From the NCBI RefSeq assembly GCF_000300815.1, contig NZ_AMRX01000001.1, positions 310,001-374,000 on the forward strand: 64,000 nt of DNA, read 5' to 3'. This DNA is from Gayadomonas joobiniege G7 (GTDB taxonomy: Bacteria > Pseudomonadota > Gammaproteobacteria > Enterobacterales > Alteromonadaceae). Shown here in pieces: positions 36,162 to 45,793 of this stretch. The stretch's first letter is position 1. Every line of letters starts with the position of its first letter. The notes under the pieces are model-generated. The model ran no database searches, had not been told where the DNA came from, and saw only the letters and a program-made list of their open reading frames with translations. A program made the translations under genes and the position numbers.

Positions 36162-37580
36162 TTAAATATCCAATTCCTTCATTTTTCGGGTAATGGTATT
36201 GCGTCCCCAACCTAAACGTTTGGCGGCTTCCTGTTTATGCCCCATCGTATGTTGCAGCGCACGTTTAAGCATGATAGTTTCAAATACCATGAGTGCTTCG
36301 TCTAAAATGTTATTTTTGCCGCTCGCTAACTGCTCATCAACCCACTGAGTTAATAAACTTTCCCAATCGCCACTGAGCACTTGTTCACTCGGACTGCTTG
36401 TCGTGCGTTCCGTTGCAGTGAGCTCTGGTGGTAAGTCTGAAATTAAAATTTCTTGACCACTGGCCATTACAGTTAACCAGCGACAGGTATTTTCTAACTG
36501 GCGCACATTCCCCGGCCATGATTGATTGCTAAGATATTCGGCGGCTTGAGGTGATAGTCGTTTTTCTTCTACGCTCATTTCTTCTGCGGCTCGTTTTAAA
36601 AACTGCGCAGGTAACTTAGGAATATCCTCTTTACGCTCATTTAGTGGCGGTAAATGAATACGAATAACATTTAACCGATGAAATAAATCTTCCCTGAATT
36701 TACCTTCAGCTACCAGTTTTTCTAAGTTCTGGTGAGTCGCGGCAATGATCCTCACATCGGCATTTAATGGCTGTCTACCCCCAACACGATAGAACTGACC
36801 GTCAGCCAGGACCCTTAGAAGGCGGGTCTGCACTTGCAATGGCATATCACCAATTTCATCGAGAAATAATGTGCCGCCATTAGCCTGCTCAAAACGCCCC
36901 TCACGAATAGTGTTAGCTCCAGTAAAAGCCCCTTTTTCATGGCCAAATAGTTCCGACTCTATGAGATCATTGGGGATGGCTGCCATGTTAAGGGCGATAA
37001 AAGTATTGTTTTTTCGCGGGCTATGTTTGTGTAAAGCACGCGCCACTAGTTCTTTACCTGTGCCTGATTGCCCGTTAATCAAAACACTGATACTGGAACG
37101 AGACAAACGACCTATCGCTCGAAATACCTCTTGCATTGCTGGCGCTTCGCCAATAATGTCAGTCGAAATAGGATCTTCAACCGGTTTGGCTCGTTGCTTT
37201 TTGCTGTTTTCTTTTACATGCGTCAGCGCTCGGTTAACTAAGCTCACAGCATCATCAATATCAAAGGGTTTCGGCAAGTATTCAAAAGCACCACTCTGGT
37301 ACGCGTTCACAGCCGAATCTAAATCTGAATGCGCTGTCATGATAATAACGGGTATTTCACTATCATATTCTTGCACTTGGGCTAATAGTTCCATACCATC
37401 CATTTCAGGCATACGAATGTCAGAAATGATCACATCTGGACTTTCTGATTTTAGCTGATGTAACAAGTTTAATGGGGATTCAAAACTTGTATTACTGATA
37501 TTTTCTGCATCTAATGCTTTTTCTAAAACCCATCGTATTGAGCTGTCGTCATCAACGATCCAGACTTTTGTAGTACTCAT
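36162..37580 (-). CDS. ntrC: Nitrogen regulation response regulator NtrC (GlnG)
   Basis: NtrC activates sigma-54 promoters under nitrogen limitation. The 472-residue protein has a receiver domain (1-120; VWIVDDDSSIRWVLE, phosphoacceptor Asp in DVIISDIRMPEMDGMEL). An AAA+ domain (about 140-380) follows with Walker A GQSGTGKELVARALH, the sigma-54-contacting GAFTGA, and Walker B GGTLFLDEIGDM. The C-terminal Fis-type helix-turn-helix ends in KQEAAKRLGWGRNTITRKMKEL. The ATG overlaps the ntrB stop by 4 bases. NtrC-like sites occur upstream of glnA and ntrB in this window. Confidence 0.97.
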   Translation of the reverse strand: MSTTKVWIVDDDSSIRWVLEKALDAENISNTSFESPLNLLHQLKSESPDVIISDIRMPEMDGMELLAQVQEYDSEIPVIIMTAHSDLDSAVNAYQSGAFEYLPKPFDIDDAVSLVNRALTHVKENSKKQRAKPVEDPISTDIIGEAPAMQEVFRAIGRLSRSSISVLINGQSGTGKELVARALHKHSPRKNNTFIALNMAAIPNDLIESELFGHEKGAFTGANTIREGRFEQANGGTLFLDEIGDMPLQVQTRLLRVLADGQFYRVGGRQPLNADVRIIAATHQNLEKLVAEGKFREDLFHRLNVIRIHLPPLNERKEDIPKLPAQFLKRAAEEMSVEEKRLSPQAAEYLSNQSWPGNVRQLENTCRWLTVMASGQEILISDLPPELTATERTTSSPSEQVLSGDWESLLTQWVDEQLASGKNNILDEALMVFETIMLKRALQHTMGHKQEAAKRLGWGRNTITRKMKELDI

Positions 37581-38638
37581 GATTTATCCTGTAACTTAAT
37601 CGGCAGAAAGACGGTAAATTCGGTGTGACCAGGCCAGCTTTCACAATGAATGCGCCCCTGGTGTTGGTTAACAAGTGTTTGGGCAATGGATAAACCTAAT
37701 CCAGTGCCGTCAGATTTGGTTGTGATCATGGGGTAGAACAAGGTATCTCTAATATGCTCTGGGATACCTGGACCATTGTCAGTGATTTTTATCACCGCAG
37801 CCAGTTTATGGCGTCTCCCATGTATTGTTTCTTGACTGGCAATACGAGTTGAAAACTTGATTTTACCATTGCGTTGCGGCTTTAATGCCTGGTAAGCATT
37901 GCGCACAATATTTAATACCGCTTGGTAGATCTGCTCTTCATCCATCGAAAATTCGGGGATACTTGGATCATAATCGCGTTCAAATTTAACTCGGTTGGCA
38001 TCAAACTCAAGCTCTATCAACTTTCTGACTTGCTCTAAAATTTTATGGACGTTTGCCAACGAGCGCTTAGGCATACGAATAGGACCAAGCAGTCGATCGA
38101 CTAAATTTCGCAACCGGTCAGATTGCGCAATAATTACTTGCGAGCATTCTTTAAGCTCTTCTTTTTCAACCATTTTATCAAGTAATTGTGCAGCCCCTCG
38201 GATCCCACCTAACGGATTTTTAATTTCGTGAGCTAACCCCCTAATTAAATCTCTTGACGCCAGCATTTGTGATTGCACAAAATTTTCCTGGCTGACCCGT
38301 TTAAGTTGATCGATAGTGTGGATCTCGATCAGCATATAACAATGGTTTTTTTGTTTAACTGGGCTAAACGTCAGCTCGGCCATCGCATGATGTTCGTCCA
38401 TAGTGACTAACGAAACTTCGGTTTCCGTAAAACCTTGCTGAATTGGGATCACCTGGCGAACCCGCTCCCAGTCAAACGAACTGTAGCGAAATAACTGAGC
38501 AAAATTTAGCTCTTGTAAACGGCGAACACTCAGCTTAAAAAAGCTTTCGGCTGCAGGATTTGCATAAATTATTTGTAATTCAGAGTCAGTGACTAACACA
38601 CAAGTACTCTGGTTATTTAAAATCAGGTCATTTAACAC
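37577..38638 (-). CDS. ntrB: Nitrogen regulation histidine kinase NtrB (GlnL)
   Basis: NtrB phosphorylates or dephosphorylates NtrC depending on the PII signal protein. The 353-residue soluble kinase has an N-terminal PAS domain (about 5-110, with IIYANPAAESFF), the H-box RGLAHEIKNPLGGIRGAAQLL, and an ATPase domain with NIVRNAYQAL (N box), ITDNGPGIP (G1) and TKSDGTGLGLSIAQ (G2). It overlaps ntrC. Two tandem NtrC-like sites lie 27-60 bases upstream, which would allow autoregulation as at the enteric glnL promoter. Confidence 0.97.
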   Translation of the reverse strand: MLNDLILNNQSTCVLVTDSELQIIYANPAAESFFKLSVRRLQELNFAQLFRYSSFDWERVRQVIPIQQGFTETEVSLVTMDEHHAMAELTFSPVKQKNHCYMLIEIHTIDQLKRVSQENFVQSQMLASRDLIRGLAHEIKNPLGGIRGAAQLLDKMVEKEELKECSQVIIAQSDRLRNLVDRLLGPIRMPKRSLANVHKILEQVRKLIELEFDANRVKFERDYDPSIPEFSMDEEQIYQAVLNIVRNAYQALKPQRNGKIKFSTRIASQETIHGRRHKLAAVIKITDNGPGIPEHIRDTLFYPMITTKSDGTGLGLSIAQTLVNQHQGRIHCESWPGHTEFTVFLPIKLQDKS

Positions 38639-38664
38639 TTTAGCCTCATTGCATTCGAGTTAAC

Positions 38665-38697
38665 GCACCAAAATAAAGCAGCGCACCGAAATGTAGC
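38665..38697 (-). promoter_or_regulatory. Two tandem NtrC-like sites upstream of ntrB
   Basis: GCACCAAAATAAAGC (38665-38679) and GCACCGAAATGTAGC (38683-38697) each match the NtrC consensus GCACCA-N3-TGGTGC at about 12 of 15 positions, 18 bases apart. They lie just upstream of ntrB. In enterics a single NtrC site at glnLp represses basal ntrBC expression; a like role is inferred. Confidence 0.4.
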
Positions 38698-38729
38698 ATG
38701 CTAAATGAAAAAGACCAATCTTATTAGTT

Positions 38730-39263
38730 TTATTTAGCCGTGTTTACGGTCGCGCGATGCATATAAAAGGTTCTGCTCTCAGAGGATGCAATAATCTTGC
38801 CGTTTGCATCTATAAGCTCTGCTTGAACTGAATGTTCGCCGCGAAAAATGTTATGTAATTGAAAAGTAGAAATAGCTTGTGCCTTGGTCACCACTTTACC
38901 GTCTAATAAAATGCGGGTTTTAAGGCCACTGGCATAAAGAGGTTTAACTTGCACTGTCACTTGTAAGTTTCCAGCATTGTTACGGAAGGTTTCTTGGTTA
39001 GCAGGGCGCATTAAACGAACGGTATATTCAACCTTTTCGACTTCGGCATCCTTTGGGTTGTTTGAGCTAAATTGGACTGCTGGTATATCTTGAATTTTAC
39101 TTTTTGCCGATATAACACTAGCGCCAGCTCTGGGCTGGTCGGTAAATACAGGTACTCCGTTTTCATCCTTGTAAACGTAAACTTGTGCGCTTGTTAAAAA
39201 GGTTGTGAGCACTAATACTAAGCTACAAGAGGTTAGTTTGACAGAGTTTAAACAACTAAACAT
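38730..39263 (-). CDS. DUF4124 domain secreted protein
   Basis: A 177-residue exported protein. A signal peptide (ending about TSAQ) is followed by VYVYKDENGVPVFTDQPRAGA, the hallmark start of the DUF4124 family of gammaproteobacterial periplasmic proteins often coded beside glnA and ntrBC. The C-terminal part (about 80-175) looks like an Ig-type domain (GNLQVTVQVKPLY, ILLDGKVV, IFRGEHSVQAELID). Function is unknown. It lies between glnA and ntrB on the same strand, downstream of the glnA terminator. Confidence 0.85.
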   Translation of the reverse strand: MFSCLNSVKLTSCSLVLVLTTFLTSAQVYVYKDENGVPVFTDQPRAGASVISAKSKIQDIPAVQFSSNNPKDAEVEKVEYTVRLMRPANQETFRNNAGNLQVTVQVKPLYASGLKTRILLDGKVVTKAQAISTFQLHNIFRGEHSVQAELIDANGKIIASSESRTFYMHRATVNTAK

Positions 39264-39333
39264 CTCTGCGATGATCCCTTCATCTATTGTAAATTAACGA
39301 TCACTTTACCCCCTATATTCAAATTTATCCATA

Positions 39334-39361
39334 AAAAAAGTCCGCCGAAGCGGACTTTTTT
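39334..39361. terminator. Bidirectional terminator after glnA
   Basis: AAAAAAGTCCGC (39334-39345), loop CGAA, GCGGACTTTTTT (39350-39361) is a perfect 12-base stem with a stable tetraloop and T-runs on both strands. It lies 17 bases after the glnA stop, so glnA is mainly monocistronic and ntrBC need read-through or their own promoter. Confidence 0.9.
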
Positions 39362-39377
39362 AACTAATCAGAGCAGT

Positions 39378-40784
39378 TTAAACACTGTAATAAAGCTCAA
39401 ATTCAACCGGATGAGGTGTTACACGCACCTGGTTAGCTTCTTCAGTTTTAAGCTCGATATAAGCGTCGATCATTTCGTCACTCATAACGCCACCAGCAGT
39501 TAAGAAAGCGCGGTCATTGTCTAATGCAGTTAACGCTTCTTCTAAAGAGCTAGCAACTTTTGGAATGTTAGCTTCTTCTTCCGGAGGCAGATTATATAAA
39601 TCTTTATCCATAGCTTCACCTGGATCGATCTTGTTCAAAATACCGTCAAGACCAGCCATCAGCATTGAAGTAAATGCTAAATAAGGGTTAGCTGTTGGAT
39701 CAGGGAAACGACATTCGATACGACGTGCTTTGTCGCTTGTAACGTATGGAATACGAATAGAAGCAGAACGGTTACGCGCAGAGTAAGCTAACATGATAGG
39801 CGCTTCGAAGTGTGGTACTAAACGCTTATATGAGTTCGTTGATGCGTTAGCAAAAGCATTGATTGCTTTAGCATGTTTGATGATACCACCAATGTACCAT
39901 AAAGCTTCTTGTGATAAACCTGCGTATTTGTCACCGGCGAATACGTTTTTACCGTCTTTCGCGATTGACTGGTGACAGTGCATACCTGAACCGTTATCAC
40001 CAACGATTGGCTTAGGCATAAATGTAGCTGTTTTGCCATAAGCGTGCGCTACATTATGGATAACGTATTTTTTAATTTGAATTTCGTCAGCTTTTTCAAC
40101 GATTGAGTTAAACTGAGTGGCAATTTCGTTCTGACCACAGGTTGCAACTTCGTGGTGATGTGCTTCAACAACTTGACCCATTTCTTCAAGAATCAAACAC
40201 ATTGCAGCACGGATGTCGTTCGCTGAATCTACTGGTGGTACCGGGAAGTAACCGCCTTTAACACGTGGACGGTGGCCTAAGTTACCATCTTCGTAGTCTT
40301 TACCTGAGTTCCAAGCCGCTTCTTCAGAGTCAACGCTATAGAAACCACCAGCCATTGATTGGCCGAATTTTACGTCGTCAAATAAGAAAAATTCTGGCTC
40401 TGGACCAAAATAAACGTCGTCACCGATACCAGTTGACTTTAAAAACTCTACAGCACGCTTAGCAATAGAGCGAGGGTCACGGTCATAACCCTGCATAGTA
40501 GCAGGTTCGATAATGTCACAACGAACAATCATTGTAGATTCTTCGGCAAACGGGTCCATAACAACAGTTGAAGCGTCAGGCATCAGGATCATGTCTGATT
40601 CGTTGATACCTTTCCAGCCGGCAATTGAAGAACCATCAAACATTTTACCATCTTCGAAGAAGTCTTCGTTTACTTGGTGAGCTGGGATAGAGACGTGTTG
40701 CTCTTTACCTTTAGTATCAGTGAATCGTAAGTCAACGAATTTTACTTCGTTGTCTTTTAACATATCTAGAATTTCTGCAGACAT
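39378..40784 (-). CDS. glnA: Glutamine synthetase type I
   Basis: GlnA makes glutamine from glutamate and ammonia with ATP, the main nitrogen entry point. The 468 residues match the dodecameric GSI-beta type. Seen are [61 protein letters not shown], and the adenylylation site [11 protein letters not shown] (Tyr near 397), so the enzyme is probably regulated by GlnE. GGAGGA precedes the ATG. Upstream are a sigma-54 promoter and two NtrC sites. Confidence 0.98.
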   Translation of the reverse strand: MSAEILDMLKDNEVKFVDLRFTDTKGKEQHVSIPAHQVNEDFFEDGKMFDGSSIAGWKGINESDMILMPDASTVVMDPFAEESTMIVRCDIIEPATMQGYDRDPRSIAKRAVEFLKSTGIGDDVYFGPEPEFFLFDDVKFGQSMAGGFYSVDSEEAAWNSGKDYEDGNLGHRPRVKGGYFPVPPVDSANDIRAAMCLILEEMGQVVEAHHHEVATCGQNEIATQFNSIVEKADEIQIKKYVIHNVAHAYGKTATFMPKPIVGDNGSGMHCHQSIAKDGKNVFAGDKYAGLSQEALWYIGGIIKHAKAINAFANASTNSYKRLVPHFEAPIMLAYSARNRSASIRIPYVTSDKARRIECRFPDPTANPYLAFTSMLMAGLDGILNKIDPGEAMDKDLYNLPPEEEANIPKVASSLEEALTALDNDRAFLTAGGVMSDEMIDAYIELKTEEANQVRVTPHPVEFELYYSV

Positions 40785-40846
40785 TGCATTCCTCCGGAAA
40801 ATTTTATTTTTAAAAACGTAACCTTCATTTACGCCTTGAAGCCTTT

Positions 40847-40865
40847 AAAGCAACTACCATGCCAA
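40847..40865 (-). promoter_or_regulatory. Sigma-54 promoter of glnA
   Basis: On the minus strand TGGCAT, 5 bases, TTGCTTT gives the -24 GG and -12 GC elements of the sigma-54 consensus (TGGCAC-N5-TTGC). It lies about 65-80 bases before the glnA ATG, with NtrC sites properly placed upstream. Confidence 0.75.
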
Positions 40866-40897
40866 TTACAAAAACAGTGCAATGGCAAGCATTTAGG

Positions 40898-40914
40898 TTA
40901 ACCATTGAGGTGCA
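40898..40914 (-). promoter_or_regulatory. NtrC site proximal to the glnA promoter
   Basis: TTAACCATTGAGGTGCA has the half-site pattern xxAACCA-N3-AGGTGCA of the NtrC consensus, with one good half. Its centre is about 68 bases upstream of the predicted sigma-54 start. It pairs with the better site at 40949-40965. Confidence 0.45.
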
Positions 40915-40948
40915 AATGCCTTACACTGCACCATTATAGCGCGCACAA

Positions 40949-40965
40949 AACACCATTTTGGTGCA
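40949..40965 (-). promoter_or_regulatory. NtrC enhancer site for glnA
   Basis: AACACCATTTTGGTGCA matches the NtrC consensus TGCACCA-N3-TGGTGCA at nearly every position. Its centre lies about 120 bases upstream of the sigma-54 start, the usual enhancer distance. A further half-site TGCACCA lies at about 40927-40933. Confidence 0.7.
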
Positions 40966-41103
40966 TGATAACGACTTTATCCCTAAAAAAAAGCATTAAA
41001 TAAAATACAGTATTGCCTATATTCAGGGCAATAGCTGACTGCTAATAATTAAAGAATATCGGTGAATTAATCAATTCAGGCGGTTTAGTGAACAGAATCA
41101 TGT

Positions 41104-41131
41104 TTGGTATACGGCAAACTTCACGTATAAT
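41104..41131 (+). promoter_or_regulatory. Sigma-70 promoter of typA
   Basis: TTGGTA (41104-41109), 16 bases, TATAAT (41126-41131), a perfect -10 box with a fair -35. The predicted start is about 63 bases before the typA ATG. Confidence 0.55.
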
Positions 41132-41200
41132 GCGCGCAAAGTTTTGGGCTTGCTAATGATAGTTGCGCTCAGTCACTCACTTAAAGAAGACCTCTGATTT

Positions 41201-43024
41201 ATGAATTTAGAAAAATTAAGAAATATCGCCATCATCGCACACGTTGACCATGGTAAAACAACTTTGGTTGACAAACTGCTTGAGCAGTCTGGTACATTAG
41301 AAAGCCGCGGTGATAGTGAAGAGCGCATTATGGATTCAAACGCTTTAGAAAAAGAGCGTGGGATCACTATCTTAGCTAAAAACACTGCAATTGATTACCA
41401 AGATTACCGCATCAATATCCTAGATACTCCAGGCCACGCCGATTTTGGTGGTGAAGTAGAACGTGTATTATCCATGGCCGACTCAGTACTTTTATTGGTC
41501 GATGCACAAGAAGGGCCAATGCCGCAAACTCGCTTTGTGACTCAAAAAGCTTTTGCTCACGGCCTTAAGCCAATTGTTGTTATTAATAAAATTGACAAAC
41601 CAGCGGCACGTCCGGATTGGGTTATCGATCAAGTATTTGATTTATTTGATAACTTAGGCGCAAGTGATGAGCAGTTAGATTTTCCGATCGTTTACGCTTC
41701 AGCCATTAACGGTTGGGCATCGACCGAAGAAGATGTGCAAAAAGACAATATGGACGACTTGTTTAGTGCCATCTTAGAGCACGTTGAACCACCAGCTGCT
41801 GATCCGCAAGGCAGTCTGCAAATGCAAATTTCTCAATTAGACTATTCTAGCTATGTTGGTGTTATTGGTATTGGCCGTGTTACCCGAGGCACTATCAGAG
41901 TCAATCAACAAGTTTCTGTGATCGGTGCCGATGGTAAAAAGCGCAATGGTAAAGTCGGTCAAGTATTAGGTTATTTAGGTCTGGATCGCTACGAGCAGCA
42001 AGAAGCACAAGCTGGCGATATTATCGCGGTAACTGGTTTAGGCGAGTTAAAAATATCGGACACTATTTGTGACCAAAATGCTGTTGAAGCTATGCCTGCT
42101 CTTGTCGTTGACGAACCTACAGTGACTATGACTTTCCAAGTGAATAACTCACCATTTGCCGGTAAAGAAGGTAAGTTTGTCACCTCACGACAAATTCTTG
42201 AGCGCTTAAACAGCGAACTGGTTCATAACGTGGCATTGCGCGTGCAAGAAACTGAAGATCCAGACAAATTCCGTGTATCTGGCCGTGGTGAACTACACTT
42301 AGGCGTACTTATTGAAAATATGCGCAGGGAAGGTTACGAACTTGCAGTTTCTCGTCCTGAAGTTATCTTGCGCGAAGTTGACGGTGTTAAACAAGAACCT
42401 TTTGAAACGCTAACCGTTGATATCCAGGAAGAGCACCAAGGTACCATTATGGAAAAGCTCGGTTTACGTAAAGCCGAGATGACAGACATGGTTCCGGATG
42501 GTAAAGGTCGTATTCGCATTGACTTTGTTGTTCCAAGCCGTGGTTTAATTGGTTTTAAAAACGAATTTATGACGCTGACGTCAGGCACAGGTTTGATGTA
42601 TCACTCATTTGATCATTATGCGGCTCATAAAGGTGGAGAAATTGGCCAACGCCAGAACGGCGTTTTAATTTCTAACGGTATGGGTAAAGCGGTTGCTTAC
42701 GCCTTGTATACGTTGCAAGATCGTGGTCGCCTATTTATTGAACATGGTACTGAAGTGTACGAAGGTATGGTCATTGGTATTCATAGCCGTGACAACGACT
42801 TAACCGTAAACCCATTAAAGGGTAAACAGTTAACTAACGTTCGTGCAGCCGGTACCGATGAAGCGTTAACACTAGTGCCTGCTATTAAATATACGTTAGA
42901 ACAAGCACTTGAATTTATCGACGACGATGAACTGGTCGAAGTAACGCCAGAAAACATCCGTATTAGGAAAAAATTCTTAAGCGAAAACGAACGTCGCCGC
43001 GCAGCGCGAGAAAGCGCTAAATAA
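41201..43024 (+). CDS. typA: Translational GTPase TypA/BipA
   Basis: TypA (BipA) is a ribosome-associated GTPase related to EF-G, needed for ribosome assembly and stress or low-temperature growth. The 607-residue protein has the G1 motif [10 protein letters not shown] near residue 15, the effector region [10 protein letters not shown]3 [13 protein letters not shown]4 [12 protein letters not shown] and G5 YASAINGWA. Domain II, the EF-G-like domains III and V ([34 protein letters not shown]) and the BipA-specific C-terminal domain follow. It stands alone between its own promoter and a terminator. Confidence 0.98.
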   Translation: MNLEKLRNIAIIAHVDHGKTTLVDKLLEQSGTLESRGDSEERIMDSNALEKERGITILAKNTAIDYQDYRINILDTPGHADFGGEVERVLSMADSVLLLVDAQEGPMPQTRFVTQKAFAHGLKPIVVINKIDKPAARPDWVIDQVFDLFDNLGASDEQLDFPIVYASAINGWASTEEDVQKDNMDDLFSAILEHVEPPAADPQGSLQMQISQLDYSSYVGVIGIGRVTRGTIRVNQQVSVIGADGKKRNGKVGQVLGYLGLDRYEQQEAQAGDIIAVTGLGELKISDTICDQNAVEAMPALVVDEPTVTMTFQVNNSPFAGKEGKFVTSRQILERLNSELVHNVALRVQETEDPDKFRVSGRGELHLGVLIENMRREGYELAVSRPEVILREVDGVKQEPFETLTVDIQEEHQGTIMEKLGLRKAEMTDMVPDGKGRIRIDFVVPSRGLIGFKNEFMTLTSGTGLMYHSFDHYAAHKGGEIGQRQNGVLISNGMGKAVAYALYTLQDRGRLFIEHGTEVYEGMVIGIHSRDNDLTVNPLKGKQLTNVRAAGTDEALTLVPAIKYTLEQALEFIDDDELVEVTPENIRIRKKFLSENERRRAARESAK

Positions 43025-43041
43025 CCGCAACCCTAACTGCC

Positions 43042-43080
43042 CAAGCATGCCCTGTATTTAATTCGGGCATGCTTGTTTTT
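43042..43080 (+). terminator. Rho-independent terminator of typA
   Basis: CAAGCATGCCC (43042-43052) pairs perfectly with GGGCATGCTTG (43065-43075) around a 12-base AT-rich loop, followed by TTTTT. It starts 17 bases after the typA stop. Confidence 0.88.
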
Positions 43081-43172
43081 AACCTAACACTTTGCTCATT
43101 ATTTAAACAATATACAAACTAAATTTAATCCCTTATACTCATTTATACGTTAATTAAAAGGGGCATGAGCCG

Positions 43173-43424
43173 ATGCAAAATTATACGCCTGAAAAGCATA
43201 AACGGACAATTTATCGCAAACCAGATGAGTGGTGGGTGTTTTTATCAGTTGCTCAGCGTTTTGCCGCAAACACTCTATTTAGATACGGTTACCAGTTAGC
43301 ATTTATTCGCACGACCCTGCATGGAAAAATTGCCGTGTTAATGCGCGAGAATCAACATGAAATTGTCACTTTAGATGAGTGGGGCCATGTAGATACCTCG
43401 CCAGCCATTAAACTACGCAGTTAA
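43173..43424 (+). CDS. Small hypothetical protein
   Basis: An 83-residue basic protein that I do not recognise. It has no signal peptide, membrane segment or Cys. Visible features are a Lys/Arg-rich start (PEKHKRTIYRKPDEWW), a hydrophobic-aromatic middle and a hydrophilic end (EIVTLDEWGHVDT). An AGGGG ribosome binding site lies 10 bases before the ATG, which supports translation. It is alone between the typA terminator and the convergent cydB, which it overlaps by 4 bases. Confidence 0.65.
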   Translation: MQNYTPEKHKRTIYRKPDEWWVFLSVAQRFAANTLFRYGYQLAFIRTTLHGKIAVLMRENQHEIVTLDEWGHVDTSPAIKLRS

Positions 43425-44419
43425 TAATACCTAAGCTCTCTAACCTTGCCCCAAAATACTCGGTAAGAAAAAAAGGTATATGCCAAAATACAAGGCACCA
43501 CAATAATAGCGCCCCATAAAATAAACATGAGCGATTTAGCGGACGCTGCAGCCTCAAATATGTTAATTTTCCCTGGCACTATATCAGGGAAAAAGCTATA
43601 ACCTATGCCGCAAAAAGATAATAGAAATATCATAATAGCCGCCAAAAATGGTATCCAGCAGGCCGCATCGTTTTCCAGCGGCATACGTTTTAATAATCGA
43701 TCGACCACTAAAAATAATATAAAACAGAGTATCGGCATTGGCAGTAATAACATGACGCCAGGTAAACTAAACCAGCGTTCGAATACCGCGGGGTTAATCA
43801 CTGGATTAACGATAGAAACCAATACAACACCAGCAAAGCTAAAGCGCCCTGCTTTGCGTGCCCAACGAGTCGCTTTTTTTTGCAACTCACCCTCGGTTTT
43901 CATAACTAGCCAACAAGCACCTATATAGGTATAGGCGGCTAATACTCCGAAGGCACTAACCAGGGCAAATAAATGCGCACTATAACTCTCTTCAAAACCC
44001 ATTACATAAAGCCCCAGCATATAACCTTGACTTAGAGCCGCTAAAATTGAGCCAGTTTTAAATACTTTATTCCAGACTGCTCGATGAGAAAATGCAGCTT
44101 TCACTCGAAAATCGAAGGCCACGCCGCGCATAATTAATGCAATTAATAACACAGCGACAGGCAAATAAAGCTCTTTTAGAATAAAGCTATGCGCGGTCGG
44201 AAACGCAATTAATAGCACGCCGACGGCCAATACTAACCAGGTTTCATTCGCATCCCAAAATGGACCTATTGACGCTATCATCTGATCGCTTTTTTCACTA
44301 TCGCTAAGCGGCAGCAGAGCGCCAACACCAAGATCGTAACCATCTAACACTGCGTACAAAAATATAGCCAGCCCCATTAAGGCAATAAAAATTACAGACA
44401 GTGTATTTGCTTCAAGCAT
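43421..44419 (-). CDS. cydB: Cytochrome bd-type quinol oxidase subunit II
   Basis: Subunit II of the bd-family terminal oxidase, an inner-membrane protein that partners CydA. The start MLEANTLSVIFIALMGLAIFLYAVLDGYDLGVG is typical; FWDANETWLV and LIMRGVAFDFRVK follow, and eight or nine hydrophobic helices run to the end. The frame is open 15 bases further, but GAGGAG precedes the ATG at 44419, giving 332 residues. The start lies within the last 8 bases of cydA. Together with the short cydA it is probably a cyanide-insensitive (CioAB) type. Confidence 0.95.
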   Translation of the reverse strand: MLEANTLSVIFIALMGLAIFLYAVLDGYDLGVGALLPLSDSEKSDQMIASIGPFWDANETWLVLAVGVLLIAFPTAHSFILKELYLPVAVLLIALIMRGVAFDFRVKAAFSHRAVWNKVFKTGSILAALSQGYMLGLYVMGFEESYSAHLFALVSAFGVLAAYTYIGACWLVMKTEGELQKKATRWARKAGRFSFAGVVLVSIVNPVINPAVFERWFSLPGVMLLLPMPILCFILFLVVDRLLKRMPLENDAACWIPFLAAIMIFLLSFCGIGYSFFPDIVPGKINIFEAAASAKSLMFILWGAIIVVPCILAYTFFSYRVFWGKVRELRYY

Positions 44420-45779
44420 TGCCTTTCTCCTCACGCGGATTTAAATTTTGTCCTTCCAACTCGGCTTGTGAAATCTCTTCTATTTCAACAGCTCGCTTGG
44501 CCATTATTTTGACCGTATGCAAATAAGCAATTAACAGCGCTGTGTATACCACTAGATATAAAGTTAGCGATAAACCCACGTTGGCTGGCGCAATATCGGT
44601 TGCCGCTTCTTCTACCGTCAATACACCACTGACTAAATAAGGTTGGCGACCAATTTCAGTGACATACCAGCCAGCTAAGGTTGCTAACCAGCCAGAAAAG
44701 GTCATCGCGGTTAGAATTTTTAATGTCATTGGTTTCAGATGGCCCAATTTAAACAACTGAAGTCGCGCAAACCAAGCGACCAATATCATTAACAGGCCCA
44801 ACCCCACCATAATGCGAAACCCCCAAAATACTGGGAATACTGGTGGATGCGCCCCTTTAAATTCATTCAGCCCCTTTATCTCCCCGTTCCAATCATGAGT
44901 GAGTATTAAACTAGCAACGCCTGGCAGCGGCAGTTCATAATGGTTACTTCGGCTTTGTTCATCTGGTATCGCGAACAATAACAATGGAGCCCCTTGCTCC
45001 GTGTCCCAAACACCTTCCATTGCCGCTACCTTTTGCGGTTGATGTTCAAAAGTATTTAAACCATGCATATCACCAACAAATGCCTGTAGTGGTGTGACGA
45101 TAGCAGCAACAGTTAATGCAGTTTTTAACGCCTTCTTTGGGGCTATTTTGTTGTCTCCTCGCCATATCCGATAGGCACTTATCCCAGCGATTAAAAAAGA
45201 TGCGGTAATAAAAGAGGCCAGTAACATATGGCTTAATCGATACGGAAAAGACGGATTAAAAATAACATCGAACCAGTCGGTTACGTGCGCAACCCCGTCG
45301 ATCATTTCAAAACCCGCAGGGGTTTGCATCCAAGAATTAAGGGCTAAAATCCAAAATGCAGACAAACTAGTGCCCAACGCAACGATAAAGGTAGCTAAGG
45401 TATGAATCGCTGGGGCAACCCTATGTATACCAAACAGCATAATACCCAAAAAGGTTGCTTCTAAAAAAAAGGCAGTTAATACTTCATAACCTAACAAGGG
45501 CCCGGCTATATTTCCGACAGTCTCCATATAACCCGGCCAGTTGGTACCAAACTGAAAAGACATGGTAATGCCGCTGACCACGCCAAGCGCAAACGTCAAC
45601 GCAAATATCTTTACCCAAAAGCGGTAAATTCGCATCCAAACAGGGTCATTACTAAGGTTGTAACGCAGTTTAAAATAAAATAAAAACCACGCTAGCGCGA
45701 TCGTGATGGTTGGAAAAAGAATATGAAAGCTGATATTTGCAGCAAACTGTATCCGAGATAAAACCAGGGTGTCTAACAT
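44412..45779 (-). CDS. cydA: Cytochrome bd-type quinol oxidase subunit I (CioA-like)
   Basis: Subunit I binds the quinol and the b and d hemes in the inner membrane and reduces oxygen to water. The 455 residues begin SRIQFAANISFHILFPTITIAL with the heme-ligand His, and include FQFGTNWPGYMETVG and EVLTAFFLEATFLGIMLFG. The Q-loop region is short and the C-terminal part has EIGRQPYLVSGVLTVEEA. Both traits, with a length well under the 520 of enteric CydA, point to the CIO subgroup. It is 15 bases downstream of a GbsR/MarR regulator gene in the same operon. No cydX-like ORF was found after cydB. Confidence 0.95.
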   Translation of the reverse strand: MLDTLVLSRIQFAANISFHILFPTITIALAWFLFYFKLRYNLSNDPVWMRIYRFWVKIFALTFALGVVSGITMSFQFGTNWPGYMETVGNIAGPLLGYEVLTAFFLEATFLGIMLFGIHRVAPAIHTLATFIVALGTSLSAFWILALNSWMQTPAGFEMIDGVAHVTDWFDVIFNPSFPYRLSHMLLASFITASFLIAGISAYRIWRGDNKIAPKKALKTALTVAAIVTPLQAFVGDMHGLNTFEHQPQKVAAMEGVWDTEQGAPLLLFAIPDEQSRSNHYELPLPGVASLILTHDWNGEIKGLNEFKGAHPPVFPVFWGFRIMVGLGLLMILVAWFARLQLFKLGHLKPMTLKILTAMTFSGWLATLAGWYVTEIGRQPYLVSGVLTVEEAATDIAPANVGLSLTLYLVVYTALLIAYLHTVKIMAKRAVEIEEISQAELEGQNLNPREEKGNA

Positions 45780-45793
45780 AGGAGCCCCTTCAC

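Larger units (their letters stand above)
40785..41200. other. 416-base divergent regulatory region between glnA and typA
   Basis: This region holds the sigma-54 promoter and NtrC sites of glnA (minus strand) and the sigma-70 promoter of typA (plus strand). The middle (about 40970-41090) is AT-rich with no recognised open frame or RNA gene. Confidence 0.7.

Noticed and set aside
36871-37458. 195-residue open frame opposite ntrC
   Set aside because: Mirror of the conserved ntrC coding sequence; its Ser/Cys-rich translation has no domain pattern.
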